Assembly: GCA_023630585.1 (NCBI GenBank)
Contig: CM042539.1
Location: forward strand, 21,598,255-21,662,254
Origin: Cranoglanis bouderius
Taxonomy: Eukaryota > Chordata > Actinopteri > Siluriformes > Cranoglanididae
Length of the DNA stretch: 64,000 nt
Reading direction: 5' to 3'
This document shows, in pieces, positions 11,691-23,213 of the stretch. The stretch's first letter is position 1. The number at the start of each line of letters is the position of its first letter. The position numbers were made by a program, and so were the translations under genes. The notes below the pieces were generated by a model, which saw only the letters and a list, made by a program, of their open reading frames with translations, had not been told where the DNA came from and made no database searches.

Positions 11691-12095
11691 TTAGTAGCGG
11701 TCATAGATATATTCTCTTCACATTCCATGAGCATTCTTGCTGTTAGCCTTTCGGTTCTATCTGGAGGCATTTGTTATCGAGGCGATCATGGTACACAGTT
11801 CTATCGCCACGGGCTTCCCACTGTCATGTAGGCTGTATCCGAATACCTTACTCCCATGATGTCTGTCCATCCTGTCTGGGACTTCAACATCTAAGAGATG
11901 CTATCACGGACCCATGCCTGCACTATAGTCTGCTGCCTATGTCGGAGAGAAGGCTCCGTCTCGCAGAGTTAGACCCCAGTTCGGATTTGGGCCTTGTGGG
12001 GTCAGGGCTACCCCCACCACACAGACTCGGAAACGTTGTGCGTCTGTGGCAGCCGGTGCCCCCCCATCCAGAAAAAAGGTAGGTTTGTATGGAAG

Positions 12096-12905
12096 GTTTG
12101 TATGAAAGAGAATTCTCTTTCTAAGTCTGTGCCTGTCCTTTCTTCTGAGATGTCAGACATAAAGTGTCTCCTTCACTCGCTTCAGCCGGTAGGGTCTGCC
12201 ACTCCTGTGGCTACGACACAGGTAGAACAGGGTTGTGCTGGTACTAGAATTGGGGATGAGTCTAACTCTCCTTTCCTTTCATGTCAGCCTGACTTGGACG
12301 TGCTATCTACAAGTGCTTCCGAATCATTGTTTCATGACAACAATTTAAATTGTGGATATTGCTGTGCAACCTTCCCTCCAGGATGTTAATCTTGGGTTCT
12401 CAATGGCAGAAAGTTCCAGTGGAGAGTCGGTTCAGTCGTCGAGGCAGACCACATCCCCTTCGGATGACACTGTTGCCGTACTCCAGATGGCGGTTTCTCT
12501 TCTAGGGTTGGCCTGCACAACCAGGTCAGTCCAATGTCTTTTTTTAGACAGCTCTCAGCAGGAGCTTCTTTTGCTATGCCACCATGCAAAGATTTCGTGG
12601 CAGAGTTCTCAAGCGCCCTCATGGGTCCTGGTGCTTCTAAGCGGCAATTAAAGACTGCTCGCACACTGGCGTCAATGGCTGATGCAGATTCTATTGGAGT
12701 TGGCCGAGGTCCAGAAATTGAGCTGTTGCAGCCCTAGTGGTGTCATCTGACGAGGTCTTACGGGGCAATGTGCCATGCCCCAGTGCCCAATGCGGTCGCA
12801 TAGACTCACTGCTGAAGAAAGCATACGAATCTGCTGCCTACATAACCCGTGCAGAAAATACAGTCTGTCAGTCGCTCCTTGCTACTGGGAGCAATGTCGC
12901 CATAC
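12096..12905 (+). pseudogene. DIRS A gag-like remnant
   Basis: Several overlapping short frames together give a Ser/Thr-rich region followed by 'SFFRQLSAGASFAMPPCKDF' and a helical stretch (SLLKKAYESAAYITRAEN, about 12800-12860). The latter resembles the conserved helix of DIRS gag proteins, which follows the same order in element B (VYQAHLLKDL). At least three frameshifts break it. The assignment rests on position and weak similarity. Confidence 0.55.
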
Positions 12906-12929
12906 GGTGTGTTCCTGCAGCTTATGGGA

Positions 12930-13500
12930 ATGCTGACTGCTGCCACTTCTGTGATTCTGCTGGGCCTGCGCCACCTCAGGCCTCTTCAACGGTGGAACAA
13001 CAGCTTGAGGTTGCACCCCACCAGACATCACCATCGGCTGAAGTCTGTTTCCGACCATTTGTTTCTGTCCATGTGTTGACACAATGGAATCACCGGGAGT
13101 TCTTAATGGCGGGTGTACCACTAGGGGTCATTCCTTCTCAACGGGAGGTGGTCACAATCGATGCTTCCCTTGTTGAGTGGAATGCGACATGGAATCACAG
13201 GGGTGTGTGCAGCCATTGGTCTCTAGATCAGGCCACCAACCTCATCAACCTCCTAGAGTTATGCACGGTTTTCTTAGCCCTGCAGTACTTTTTGCCGGCT
13301 CTAGCAGGCTGTCATGTGCTTGTCCGGTCCGACAATACCTCGACTGTATTTCACCTGAACCATCAGGGTGGCACAAGGTTGGTCAAGTCCTTGTGTCTCA
13401 CCCACAGAATTCTCACGTGGTCTCTTCCCTGGCTAGCATCCCTGAAGGCAGTGCATCTTCCTGGGTCCAACAACCAGGTAGCAGATGCTCTCTCAGTTTG
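12930..13500 (+). pseudogene. DIRS A RT-connection and RNase H segment
   Basis: Frame 12849-13079 gives the connection sequence after the RT domain (LRPLQRWNNSLRLHP). The adjacent long frame (12737-14200) holds an RNase H: VVTIDASLVEWNATW with the first Asp, LELCTVFLALQYF with the Glu, VLVRSDNTSTV with the second Asp, and NQVADALS with the last Asp. These are the four acidic positions of DIRS RNase H. The YIDD-bearing RT palm that should lie upstream is deleted: the gag-like helix near 12860 passes within about 60 bp to the post-RT sequence near 12920. The element cannot reverse transcribe itself. Confidence 0.82.
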
Positions 13501-13869
13501 GCGAAGCAGAGGTGGATCTTTTTGCATCACGGGCGACCACTCACTGTTGCCTGTGGTTCACAAGGACAGAGATGTCCAGCCAACTGGGACTGAATGCACT
13601 GGCTCAAGAATGGCCGAACTTCCTACTTTATGCATTCCCCTCTTTTCCATTGTTGTGGGAGACTCTACACAGGATCTCCCAGTGCAACCACAGGGTGCTC
13701 CTCATAGTACCCCGGTGGCCAGCCAGGCCTTGGTTCCCCATATTTCTGAGACTATTGGTGGGCAGACCGTGGCAGCTTCCGTTCCAGAAGGATCTGTTGT
13801 CGCAGATGGAAGGCAGGGTCTGGCACCCAGATCCAGCCCATCTGCAGCTCTGGGTTTGGCCTCTGGGTC

Positions 13870-14774
13870 CAGCCCTCTTCTAGCTGAATGTGAACCTGCT
13901 GTTGTTCATACTGTTGTTAGCGCTAGAGCTGCATCCACACGTCAGCTCTACGCTTCCCATTGGGATATTTTCTCTTCATGGTGCAAGGATCGTGGATTAG
14001 ATCCTGCATGCTGTGAGATTCCAGGAGTGTTGAGTTTTTTGCAACATCTTTTGGATGCAGGCAGGATTGTTTCTACATTGAAAGTATATGTCGTGGCCAT
14101 TTCTGCATACCTTGGTGAGCAGTTTTTTGAAAGGTGTGAGGCACTCATGGCCAGCCCGCAACCCCCATTTTCCCGGGTGGGATTTACAGCTTGTGCTTGA
14201 CATTCTCTGTTTGTTGCCATTCGAGTCTTTGCAGTCTTCTGACCTTAAGTGGTTGTCTCTAAAGACTGCCTTTCTATTAGTCATTGCTTCAACTTAGCGT
14301 GTTAGTGAGTTACATGCATTGTCAGTTAGTGAATTATGCATGCGTTGGTTGCCAGAGGATTCTGGTGAGATGCTTTGGCCAAACCTGTCTTTTCTTCCTA
14401 AGGTGCTATTTCCTCAATTTGTAAATCAGTCTATTAATCTGGCTGCATTTCAAGGCTTGTCCAAAGTGACTGAGTCGAGGGACCTCCTCTTGTGTCCTGT
14501 TCAGGCCTTGAGGTGTTATGTGGATGCTACTGTCAGTTTGAGGCAAACCGATCAACTGTTTGTCTGCTATGGTGGTGTGTGGAAAGATGGCGCTGTGTCA
14601 AGGCAAAGGCTGTTGAACTGGATTGTGGAAGTGATCACTCTGGCATACCTGGGCTTCTTCATGTACCTTTGCGCACTTCTACAAGGTCAATGTGGCTGCC
14701 ACGCATGCCGTGAGTTCGGTGGTTCTTCAGAGGAAACCTTGACAGTTTTTTTGGGTGAGTGGCATTCCTCATGA
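13870..14774 (+). pseudogene. DIRS A tyrosine recombinase remnant
   Basis: The long frame ends with a core-binding (SAM-like) domain, 'SARAASTRQLYASHWDIFSS' then SFLQHLLDAGRIVSTLKVY, which binds the recombination site. It breaks at 14200. The catalytic domain follows in other frames: LKTAFLLVIAST, DLLLCPVQALRCYV and TDQLFVCYGG. Where B and C have H-S-T-R, this copy reads R-T-S-T-R (about 14671-14690), so the catalytic His appears lost through a small deletion. The region after it is scrambled before the terminal repeats. Confidence 0.82.
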
Positions 14775-14792
14775 CTATGTTGGTAGGAGTCA

Positions 14793-14902
14793 TCCACTAG
14801 TGCTTAAGCACTGCCACTGGTGGTCAGGAGGAATGAAACAGAATGCTAGCTACAGGGGTAACTGTGGTTCTGTGAATTCTGGATGACCACCAGAGTTCCT
14901 TA
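14793..14902. repeat. DIRS A internal complementary region
   Basis: The first half (CCACTAGTGCTTAAGCACTG to GAATGAAACAGAA) is the inverse of the left outer edge at 11110-11160. The second half (GGGGTAACTGTGGTTCTGTG) is the inverse of the right outer edge at 15065-15111. It therefore spells a circle junction, as DIRS replication requires. Confidence 0.85.
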
Positions 14903-14937
14903 TCACTCGGACTGCATGAGAAAGGTGTACCGAGGCC

Positions 14938-15111
14938 GAATACTGAGCTAATGTGGTTATTATCCTCGAAGCTCAGCCTACGTCACTACATGACTTTGTT
15001 GGTATATTCTCTCAACCTATCTAGCTGGCTCTGCAATAATCCACTAGTGCTTAAGTACTGCCTCTGGCAGTCATCCAGAATTCACAGAACCACAGTTACC
15101 CCTGTAACTAG
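14938..15111 (-). repeat. DIRS A right inverted terminal repeat and outer edge
   Basis: 14938-15073 pairs with the left terminal repeat. The last ~40 bases pair only with the internal complementary region. Confidence 0.85.
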
Positions 15112-15439
15112 TGTTTCCTCTCTCGCAGTCACTCCTAGTCATTCCTTATGACTAGGGATGGATGATTCTGCAGTGAAAATTTGCAAACATGTTTATCTAG
15201 ATTTAATATATATTGGGGGCCAAAAGTCTGAGACCACTAGTGAAAATGCTTCTATTTTGCATTCTTTTCTAATTTAATATTTTTGTAAAATTACAAATAA
15301 CATTTGCAACATAATACTCTGAGTGAAAAGTTTAATATTTGAAAACAACAACAACAACAACAACAACAACATAAATATCCGAATTTATTAATATTTGGTA
15401 TGTCCCCCTTTTGCTGTAATGACAATTTGCACTTGAGTT

Positions 15440-15830
15440 GGCATGGACTCCACAAGTTTGTGCAAAATCTGATGATCCTTGTTATCCCAGCATGACAATA
15501 TTCCAAAGAGCACGATGTTATGACGTTGCTGAATGCTTGGCTTTCTCTGTCTTTAAGTACCCCCATAAATGCTAGATGGGGTTTAGGTCCAGTGACTGTG
15601 GAGCAAAGTTCATGACAGTCAGCACTCCTTGATCTTCTATGGTCTTCAAGTAGTTGTAACAAAGTTGTGAGGTATGTTTTGGGCCATTATCATGCTGCAG
15701 TATGAATCCTTCTCCACAAAGATCCAATCCAATGGGTATAGCAGGTCACTGAAGAATGGAGTGGTACTTCTCCTTGGTCAGGGTGTTCTGTGCAGGTGCC
15801 CAACTACAGACTAGGTAAAACACCCCCAGA
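15440..15830 (-). pseudogene. Outer Tc1 transposase remnant
   Basis: On the minus strand, 'LQHDNGPKHTSQLC' (about 15650-15705) and LDLNPI-stop-HLWG (about 15560-15595) represent the second Asp and Glu blocks. Further N-terminal blocks continue on the far side of the inner Tc1, around 17210-17350, where degenerate sequence matches the first-Asp region. A stop replaces the catalytic Glu position (CTA on the plus strand near 15570). Confidence 0.75.
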
Positions 15831-15913
15831 CTTGATTATTCCCACCACCATGGTTAACTGTTGTTTTAATACACTGTGGTAGCAATCTCTCTCCTGTTCT
15901 TTCTACTTACATA

Positions 15914-17197
15914 CAGTTTCTCACAAAAGTGAGTACACCCCTCACATTTTTGTAAATATTTTATTATAGCTTTTCATGGGACAACACTGACGAAATGACA
16001 CTTTGCTACAATGTAAAGTAGTGAGTGTACAGCTTGTATAACAGTGTAAATTTGCTGACCCCTCAAAATAACTCAACACACAGCCATTAATGTCTAAACC
16101 GCTGGCAACAAAAGTGAATACACCCCTAAGTGAAAATGTCAAAATTGGGCCCAAAGTGTCAATATTTTGTGTGGCCACCGTTATTTTCCAGCATTGCCTT
16201 AACCCTGTTGGGCATGGAGTTCACCAGAGCTTCACAGGTTGCCACTGCAGTCCTCATCCACTCCTCCATGATGACATCACAGAGCTGGTGGATGTTAGAG
16301 ATCTTCCGCTCCTCCACCTTCCATTTGAGGATGCCCCACAGATGCTCAATAGGGTTTAGGTCTGGAGACATGCTTGGCCAGTCCATCACCTTTACCCTCA
16401 GCTTCTTTAGCAAGGCAGTGGGTCGTTATCATGTTGGAATACTGCCCTGTGGCCCAGTTTCCGAAGGGAGGGGATCATGCTCTGCTTCAGTATGTCACAG
16501 TACATGTTGGCATTCATGGTTCCCTCAATGAACTGTAGCTCCCGAGTGCCGGCAGCACTCATGCAGCCCAAGACCATGAAACTCCCACCACCATGCTTGA
16601 CTGTAGGCAAGACACACTTGTCTCTGTACACCTCACCTGGTTGCCGCCACACACGCTTGACACCATCTGAACCAAATAAGTTTGTCTTGGTCTCATCAGA
16701 CCAAAGGACATGGTTCCAGTAATCCATGTCCTTAGTCTGCTTGTCTTCAGCAAATTGTTTGCTGTTTTTCAGCTCAGTTTCAGGGTGTTGGCAATCTTCT
16801 TGTTCTTTGCCATGAGGTGCCATGTTGAACTTCCAGTGACCAGTATGAGAGAGTGTGAGAGCGATAACACCAAACTTAACACACCTGCTCCCCATTCACA
16901 CCTGAGACATTGTAACACTAATGAGTCACTTGACACCGGGGAAGGAAAATGGCTAATTGGGCCCAATTTGGACATTTTCACTTAGGGATGTACTCACTTT
17001 TGTTGCCAGCGGTTTAGACATTAATGGCTGTGTGTTGAGTTATTTTGAGGGGTCAGCAAATTTACACTGTTATACAAGCTGTACACTCACTACTTTACAT
17101 TGTAGCAAAGTGTCATTTCGTCAGTGTTGTCCCATGAAAAGTTATAATAAAATATTTACAAAAATGTGAGGGGTGTACTCACTTTTGTGAGATACTG
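15914..17197 (-). mobile_element. Inner Tc1-like transposon (same family as 5874-7485)
   Basis: The termini CAGTTTCTCACAAAAGTGAG and its inverse, with about 230 bp of inverted repeat, match the 5874-7485 element. TA flanks at 15912-15913 and 17198-17199. It is 1284 bp, about 330 bp shorter than the 5874-7485 copy through internal deletions. Confidence 0.93.
16159..16823 (-). pseudogene. Tc1-like transposase pseudogene, DNA-binding domain deleted
   Basis: The start ATG at 16823 opens MAPHGKE, then the sequence jumps through ETELKNS directly to KQFAEDKQTKD. Most of the helix-turn-helix region present in the 5874-7485 copy is lost. The first Asp block (WSDETKTNLFG) and the FIEGTMNANMYCDILKQ segment follow. 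After 'FQHDNDP' a second deletion and frame change lead to LKKLRVKVMDW and DLNPIEHLWG, ending NNGGHTKY at 16159. The KHTSK residues after the second Asp are missing. It retains the loop that the 5874 copy has lost, so the two copies are complementary in their damage. Confidence 0.9.
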
Positions 17198-17963
17198 TAT
17201 ACCCCTTTGTTACTGCCATAAAACTCAAACTTAGATTCATCAGTAAGTAGTACTTTTTTCCAGTCATCTACTATGAAATGTTTGTTTGTCTTAGCCCATG
17301 CCAAGCGTTTTGCCTTGTTTACCTTCCTGGGAAGAGGTTTAGAGACTGTTACTGCTTTTGAAAGTCGTTTTTCTGATTGGAGTCACTCGCTCTTTATTTA
17401 GCACATTTTGCATTCTGTAAACTTTATGTGTTGCTCTACTTTATGTATTGGTGTGGTCACTTTTGGTCTACCTGATCATGGTTTAGATACAAATGATCCA
17501 GTTTTGGCAAAGCATTTTAGAGTGCCATGCACCGCCTCCTTAGAAATCTAGAAAACTATTTAACTTCTGGCACATTCGCTTAATTCTGATGCCATATTTC
17601 CCACTGTCACAATGCTCTGCTGAAAACCTGAAGCGTGGCCATATTTATAATTGGTGAACAATGGCTACAAATGTATTAACTTAAACAAGCTTCTGATGAG
17701 TAGATCAAATCCACCTGTGTCGTCTGAGCATGTGCTTCAATGGAAAGGATAAGGAAATCTGACCTTTTGTACAAAGGAATTTCACAAATGTGCTTACTTG
17801 CTTGTCAGTAGTGCTAAATGCTAAGAAATTCTAAGATTGAAATTTTCACTCAAATTGTTATGTTGATTGTATGATTTGTAATGAAAAACACTGTATTCAA
17901 TTTGAGAAAAATACAAATAGAATCATTTTCACTAGTGCTCTCAGACTTTTGGCCACTATTGTA

Positions 17964-19458
17964 TATGAAATAATACAGACTGTTAGAATTTGGGTCCTGT
18001 TTAAAAAATAAGCCATATACTGTATATCACTTATGGTTGCTTCCCACAGACCCAATTCCCAGACATTTGTTAAAATGTATGATATTACTTTATCTATTAC
18101 AATCAATTTGGCAATGGTAGTTACTGATGTTCAAAGGTAAAAGTCTTGGAATTGAAAGCCATTTTATGGGATATTTTGAGACAGACCTAGCAACTCTGGG
18201 CCATTAAAAAATTATTTGTCATTTTTTGTTGATAGAAAATTAACATAGTTTGTAGTCTGTCTTTGATTAATTAAAAAAAAAGAAAAGAAAGAAAGAAACA
18301 TCAGGATCGAAAGAATGGATACTTCAGTATTGATCTGCCCATCCCCACTTGTGGCTAAGTTTCCACTCCACATCCCACTCCAGTCTGGACATTACATTGA
18401 TCACCCTCACCTGATTACTGACTACTCCTGCTTCCTGTTACAGTCCCATTTCCTCAGTGTATTTAAATGGTTCACTCACGTCACTTCATTGCAAGTTTTT
18501 GCCACTTTCCAAAGACATCTCTGTGTGTCTCTAGCATGCTTCATTTTGTGTTGCAAATAATATCTACCATTTTGTTTAGCCTACAATGACTTCGTCTCTC
18601 TAGGATGTTTAGGCAATCAAGGTACATTTATACACATTAGTGAAAATCTATACCTGCTGTTCAGCATATTGATCCAATGCTGCATATTTGTGAATAATGT
18701 GATATGATGGGCAAGACGTTTTTCTGCAGAACGCAGTATTGATTTTTTCAGGCAGTCAGCCTCCAAACAGCTCTTCCAAATCACCAAATCATTGAATTTT
18801 CACCCTACCCATGATTATATTTAGTTTTTTTTTTTTTCATCTCATGTTTGATTGTCTTCTTTCTGTTATAAAATCCAGTCCATATCTCTGGAAAGAAATA
18901 TAATGAAGTGCTCTATAATTAACATGGCCACACATTCCAGTTTAATGAGGATGTGAGCAAGGGGATTGAAATTATTCTTTTGAAAAAGATAAAAGATTCT
19001 CTCTTTTTAATATTGCAAACCCTTCATTACTTGTCTCTCCTGTCACAGTTGTGATAGCAGAAAGAAAGAATAAACAGACAGTCACTTACTTGACTCTAAC
19101 AGAGATGTGCTTTGAACTCTCAGTTCTTCTAAGGATAGAAATTAGTAGAACTTTTACCTAATTAAACAAATAAAGCAATCACTCTGGCCTGCCACTGTGC
19201 AGAGTGAACACATCTTTGATTTTGACATTGAAGATGGAGGGACTTTGAGAAATACACATGTAGTCATATGCAAGTATAGATGCTCTGTGAATCTGATTTA
19301 ACCTGATTATCAGTTAGCAGGAGGCAGTTTAGTTTATACTATACTATACTAGAATTTCTGAAATAAAAAAGAAAAAAAAAGAAAACACATTTAGTTATAT
19401 CATACCATGTCTCATTCAAATTGCAGTATTGTCTTCTCAATGTTTAACAACTTAGATC
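17964..19458. other. Anonymous AT-rich DNA
   Basis: Nothing recognisable as a gene. 18310-18560 has the C-rich look of a repeat edge, but I cannot place it in a family. Confidence 0.45.
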
Positions 19459-19770
19459 ATGAGATTTCATCTCTATTCATTAATTCATTCATTTTCGAAG
19501 ACTGACCTGCCCCCACCTACCTGCAGTCACTCATCAAACCCTGCTCTTTACCATGTTCCCTTGACCGACCATCCCTCAAGATGCAAGAAAAGCACCCATC
19601 AAGACATTTTTCTGTACTGGCACCCAGTTGGTGGAATGAACTTCCCTTGGCAGGATGAAACAAAAAATGCTTTCAGCTTGAAAGGTGTGCAGCTTGCACG
19701 CAGTTTCCAGCTCTCACCAAAATTCCCAGACTACATCTCAAAAAGCACACAAAAGATCTATCTTTTATAG
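19459..19770 (+). pseudogene. LINE 3' fragment (C-terminal RT protein block)
   Basis: Around 19613-19650 the sequence translates to VLAPSWWNELPL. This is the W-N-x-L-P block found near the C-terminus of L2/CR1-type LINE proteins; compare the LWNGLP block of the 45317-47756 LINE. The surrounding frame is broken, and only a few tens of codons can be aligned. Confidence 0.5.
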
Positions 19771-19899
19771 TAAGGGGGATGCATTCTTCTTTTTCTCAGT
19801 CTTTGCATGGGGAACAAGTTCACAGTGGTGTGCACGCATTTCTGATGCATGCCATGTTGACTGTGCACAGGTCATTTTCTGTGTTCTTAAATGAACGTT

Positions 19900-20832
19900 C
19901 TAAAAGAAAACCTTTCCAGAAATTCATACAGGCATTATATTGAAAAAGACCCAATTTTGACTCACAGCAGCATTGCATTACAGCTTCATAGTACATTCTG
20001 ACACTGCATTGAGTGAACTTTTTTAATCTTTCTGGAATGGTCCAAACCCAAAAACTAAAGCTAACCTGATAATATATTATTATAGTCGGAGCATTGTTGT
20101 CATTCATTCACTCGACTGATCTGTTTCTGCTCATATTGAACCAAAAATCTCACTTTATAGATGACCTGCATTCATGACAGCTTAGATATTTATTCCTATC
20201 CCTATTCAGATGAATGTTACAGAGGGATTTCACAAAATGATGATACCTTAATCACACATAGTGTCTTGCCTTAATTAATCCAATTGCTTTTTCACAGGGT
20301 TCCTAATAAGAAATCATGATTTAAGTTTCATATAAATTAAATATCAAATACAAATGTCCTAACGCAAGTCAGAGAGGGTAATTAAGAGAACTGGGAATGT
20401 TGGTCATAATCCAACATTGGCATAAATTAGTAGCACTAGTTCTGATTATAATATTGTTTATTTAATCAGTACTGCCTTCGCTGCTTCTGGCATTCTCATG
20501 AGGAAATGGAAAATTGATCCACTCCTAGTTTCATATTTGTATATAACACATACAGTGCTGTATTCCAAATCCAGAACTCATTTCAGTCTACTGTAGATAC
20601 CTTGGTATCTTCGTCAGAGTCATCATTCAATGTATAAGTTCTGGGTTTATGATAATTTTTCTGTTTGCCTCTATAATTTTACAGTAGCTCTCAACTTATG
20701 GATGTTTTAAAAAGTGTGGCCATGTCCACTGAAAATGCACCAAAGGATGCTTAGAACATTATTTGTAAGTTAGAAAAATGTACAGCATACAGGTAATAAA
20801 AATGTGAGGCTTTATTGGCAGCTGGTATTATA

Positions 20833-20835
<3 letters not shown>
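19900..20835. other. Anonymous AT-rich DNA
   Basis: No gene or known repeat seen. Confidence 0.5.

Positions 20836-20887
<52 letters not shown>
20836..20887. repeat. (GT)n microsatellite
   Basis: A perfect GT array of about 52 bp. Confidence 0.97.
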
Positions 20888-20888
<1 letters not shown>

Positions 20889-21526
20889 TAACCTTTTCAG
20901 ACACTCTTGGTTAATCTGGGATGGATCATTTGCTCTTTTGTGGTCTATTTCTTTCACACTTTCTGTGTCTTAAAGCTCTGGGAATGGAACCATGCACTGA
21001 ATTGCTTTCAGAGATATCCTCCATGTGGACAGGCCAGAAATGCATTTACACCATTTACACATTAGCACAGCATGGAGTCAGTTCACTCATTCAGCTAGGC
21101 TTGGACATCCATTTACACCCAATAATGCTCTCAGAATAAGAGAAATGAAGTGTACATTTTGAAGAAAAAGACCATGCGTCACTAACAGTAGGCTGCTCAT
21201 AGAATACAGAGCGCACACCAGCTTTATATTTGTGCTCTTAAACTTGGCATGGTAGTCAGATAGTTATGTAAAACATTTTTTTCAAAGCAAATGACATTTC
21301 CAGCTAATTTGCAGCTTTTTATTTAAAAAAAAACCAAAAAAAAAAACCATGTAGAGATCCTAATGCATGGCCATGACTTATTAAGGCTTGGGAATGAGAT
21401 CATTAAGCTGAGCGAATTAGATAAAGTTTTGGCCACAACTTAATAACACAAGGGATAGAGAAGGTGCAGCCACCTATTACTAAGCCATGATCCATTTTGT
21501 TATGCCCCAACTGGTGTGTGCATATA
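20888..21526. other. Anonymous DNA
   Basis: No recognisable gene; one 72-codon frame at 20921-21139 has no familiar motif. Confidence 0.45.
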
Positions 21527-21830
21527 CAGTCGATATAAATTGTCTACACCCCTGTTAAAACTGAGGGATTTGTAAGGGAGAAAAATGAACCTAAGGTAAA
21601 CCATGTTACATCATATCACCTTTAATGTGATATACAGTAGCAACCAACAAAGTAGAAAAAAAAAAAATAGAAACATTTTAGGGAAAAGAAAAAGAAAAAA
21701 AAATCTACACTATAGAGATGGCAGCAGGCAAAGTTGTAAAGTTTAAATCCTAATCAGAAGTAAGAGAAATTTAGCCAACAAAAAAATCTTTTCTTAGCGA
21801 ACAGTGATCATTGGAGTCAAGAGTGACCAT
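21527..21830. mobile_element. Tc1/mariner-like terminus, truncated
   Basis: After a TA (21525-21526) comes CAGTCGATATAAATTGTCTA and then CACCCCTGTTAAAACTGAGG. I recognise this kind of sequence as the end of a common fish Tc1/mariner-like repeat. No inverted partner is present nearby and no transposase can be read. Confidence 0.5.
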
Positions 21831-22059
21831 TATGTTCTCAGTTGATAAGTGATGAGAGTTATAAGAACAGGAAATCTTCCTAAGAGGATGCATGCGTGTG
21901 TGTGTGTCTCACCTGGTAATCAGAGGTACAGAGTTGGAGTGGGAGGCTAAATCCTACCAGATTGCTTTAACCTGACAGATAACCATACTAATGAATTCTA
22001 CCGCATTCTATTTCCAACAGCAATTCTCCACCATTTTAATATAGTGAATAGTGTGTGGA

Positions 22060-22420
22060 AGTGTGGAGGTGTGGTACAAGTTGTCAGATTTTAATGGACA
22101 CTTTATTATGTATTCGTACCTTGTACCTACACTCATTGCCTATTTTATCAGGTACATCTACCATCAATGTACACTTTCTTTGGTGCACACAGCTCACCAC
22201 TATAGCACCAGCAATAACCTGATATTATTTGGGTGGTAGACCACTCTCATCACAGTAGTGACACTGACAGGGTAGTGGCATGTGTGCATGTGGTGCTGGT
22301 AAGAGTGTGTCATATACAACACTGTTATTTTTCTTCTTCAGTGTTACTGCAGAGCTGAGAAACTGACGCTGATGTGTGTCAGTTTGTGACACGACTGCTG
22401 TTAGCTGAATAATTTTGTTT
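22060..22420. repeat. Dispersed repeat scrap, probably Tc1-related
   Basis: Contains GGACACTTTATTATG and TCAGGTACATCTACC, then CACTCTCATCACAGTAGTGA. This resembles the leader of a fish Tc1-like family whose ends carry 'CACTTTATTAGGTACACC'. Only the non-coding leader is present, and it is degraded. Confidence 0.4.
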
Positions 22421-22514
22421 TTGGACTGTTTTTTAAGCTAAATACAAACTTTTTCCAAAATTCCCTACTCTAAATACAGACCCACATATAACGAAACACT
22501 AAAAAGGATAGTAA

Positions 22515-22564
<50 letters not shown>
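22515..22564. repeat. (ATT)n microsatellite
   Basis: A perfect ATT array of about 50 bp. A short (GAA)n run lies downstream at 22923-22945. Confidence 0.96.
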
Positions 22565-22565
<1 letters not shown>

Positions 22566-22971
22566 TTCTGTGCATGATGCCCTGGCTCTCCTTCCAGTGT
22601 GTATTCCCACTTCCATCAGAAGTCAATCAGTCTCTTGGGAGACAATGGGTAGAACAATGGTCCCAAAATAACCCTAAAGACAACAGGGTTTAATTTCCTG
22701 TGTGGCTTTATCATGCATCGTATTACCATACGTTCTTTATTTATATTCAAAATCAATGGCCTGTCTTAGAAAGCCTGCTTGTCCATTATCTCCATCACTC
22801 CAGAAAGAAATCCACAAGAGGACAAAGAAACGTAACCACTTAACAATATCAAAGTGCCTAATAAACACTATTGCTTATTGTTCTGCATTTGCAAAGTTTC
22901 TAAGCCCTTTGGGGATGAAACAAGAAGAAGAAGAAGAAGAAGAAATTAGTAAGAACTGAGAAGCAGTCTGT

Positions 22972-23152
22972 TCCTTATCAGAAGCTACTCTCGATGCGGC
23001 TCATCAAACACTAATGAGAACATTCTTTGTTTGACTGGTTGCGAAGCATGTGTGTCAAACACGCCAAGAATTAGCTTAAATAACCTCGGTGAGTTACGTC
23101 ATTGATAACGTGCACCTGCAGGTTATAAACAGGCATACCTTCAGGTTTCTTT
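22972..23152 (+). repeat. DIRS B left inverted terminal repeat
   Basis: Inverted match to 27690-27835. The GTGTGTCAAACACGCC segment and CACCTGCAGGT palindrome are conserved in both. Confidence 0.88.
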
Positions 23153-23213
23153 GTCTTCGAGACTGCTTTGTGTGTGTGCATTGTCCCTATGTTGGTAAGA
23201 GGTAAATTATATC

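Larger units (their letters stand above)
11110..15111 (+). mobile_element. DIRS-type retrotransposon A (internally deleted)
   Basis: The ends are inverted to each other: 11127-11263 against 14938-15073, both containing GCTTAAG and GAGCTTCGAGGATAATAACC. Just inside the right end a third block (about 14793-14902) is the reverse complement of the left outer edge joined to the reverse complement of the right outer edge. This split arrangement is the hallmark of DIRS elements, which replicate through a circular intermediate and integrate with a tyrosine recombinase. Gag-like, RNase H and tyrosine recombinase segments are present, but the RT palm is not. The family differs in sequence from B and C below. 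Confidence 0.87.
15211..17961 (-). mobile_element. Outer Tc1-like element carrying a nested Tc1
   Basis: The left terminus (GGCCAAAAGTCTGAGACCAC, from 15218) and the right terminus (its inverse, ending about 17954) are inverted repeats with TA at each edge (15209-15210, 17962-17963). A second Tc1 (15914-17197) lies inside, flanked by its own TA pair. Without the insert the outer element is about 1465 bp, a normal Tc1 length. A (CAA)n run at 15343-15371 lies in its left arm. Confidence 0.87.

Noticed and set aside
22702..22959. 85-codon frame ending in poly-Glu
   Set aside because: The end is a (GAA)n microsatellite and the rest has no recognisable domain.
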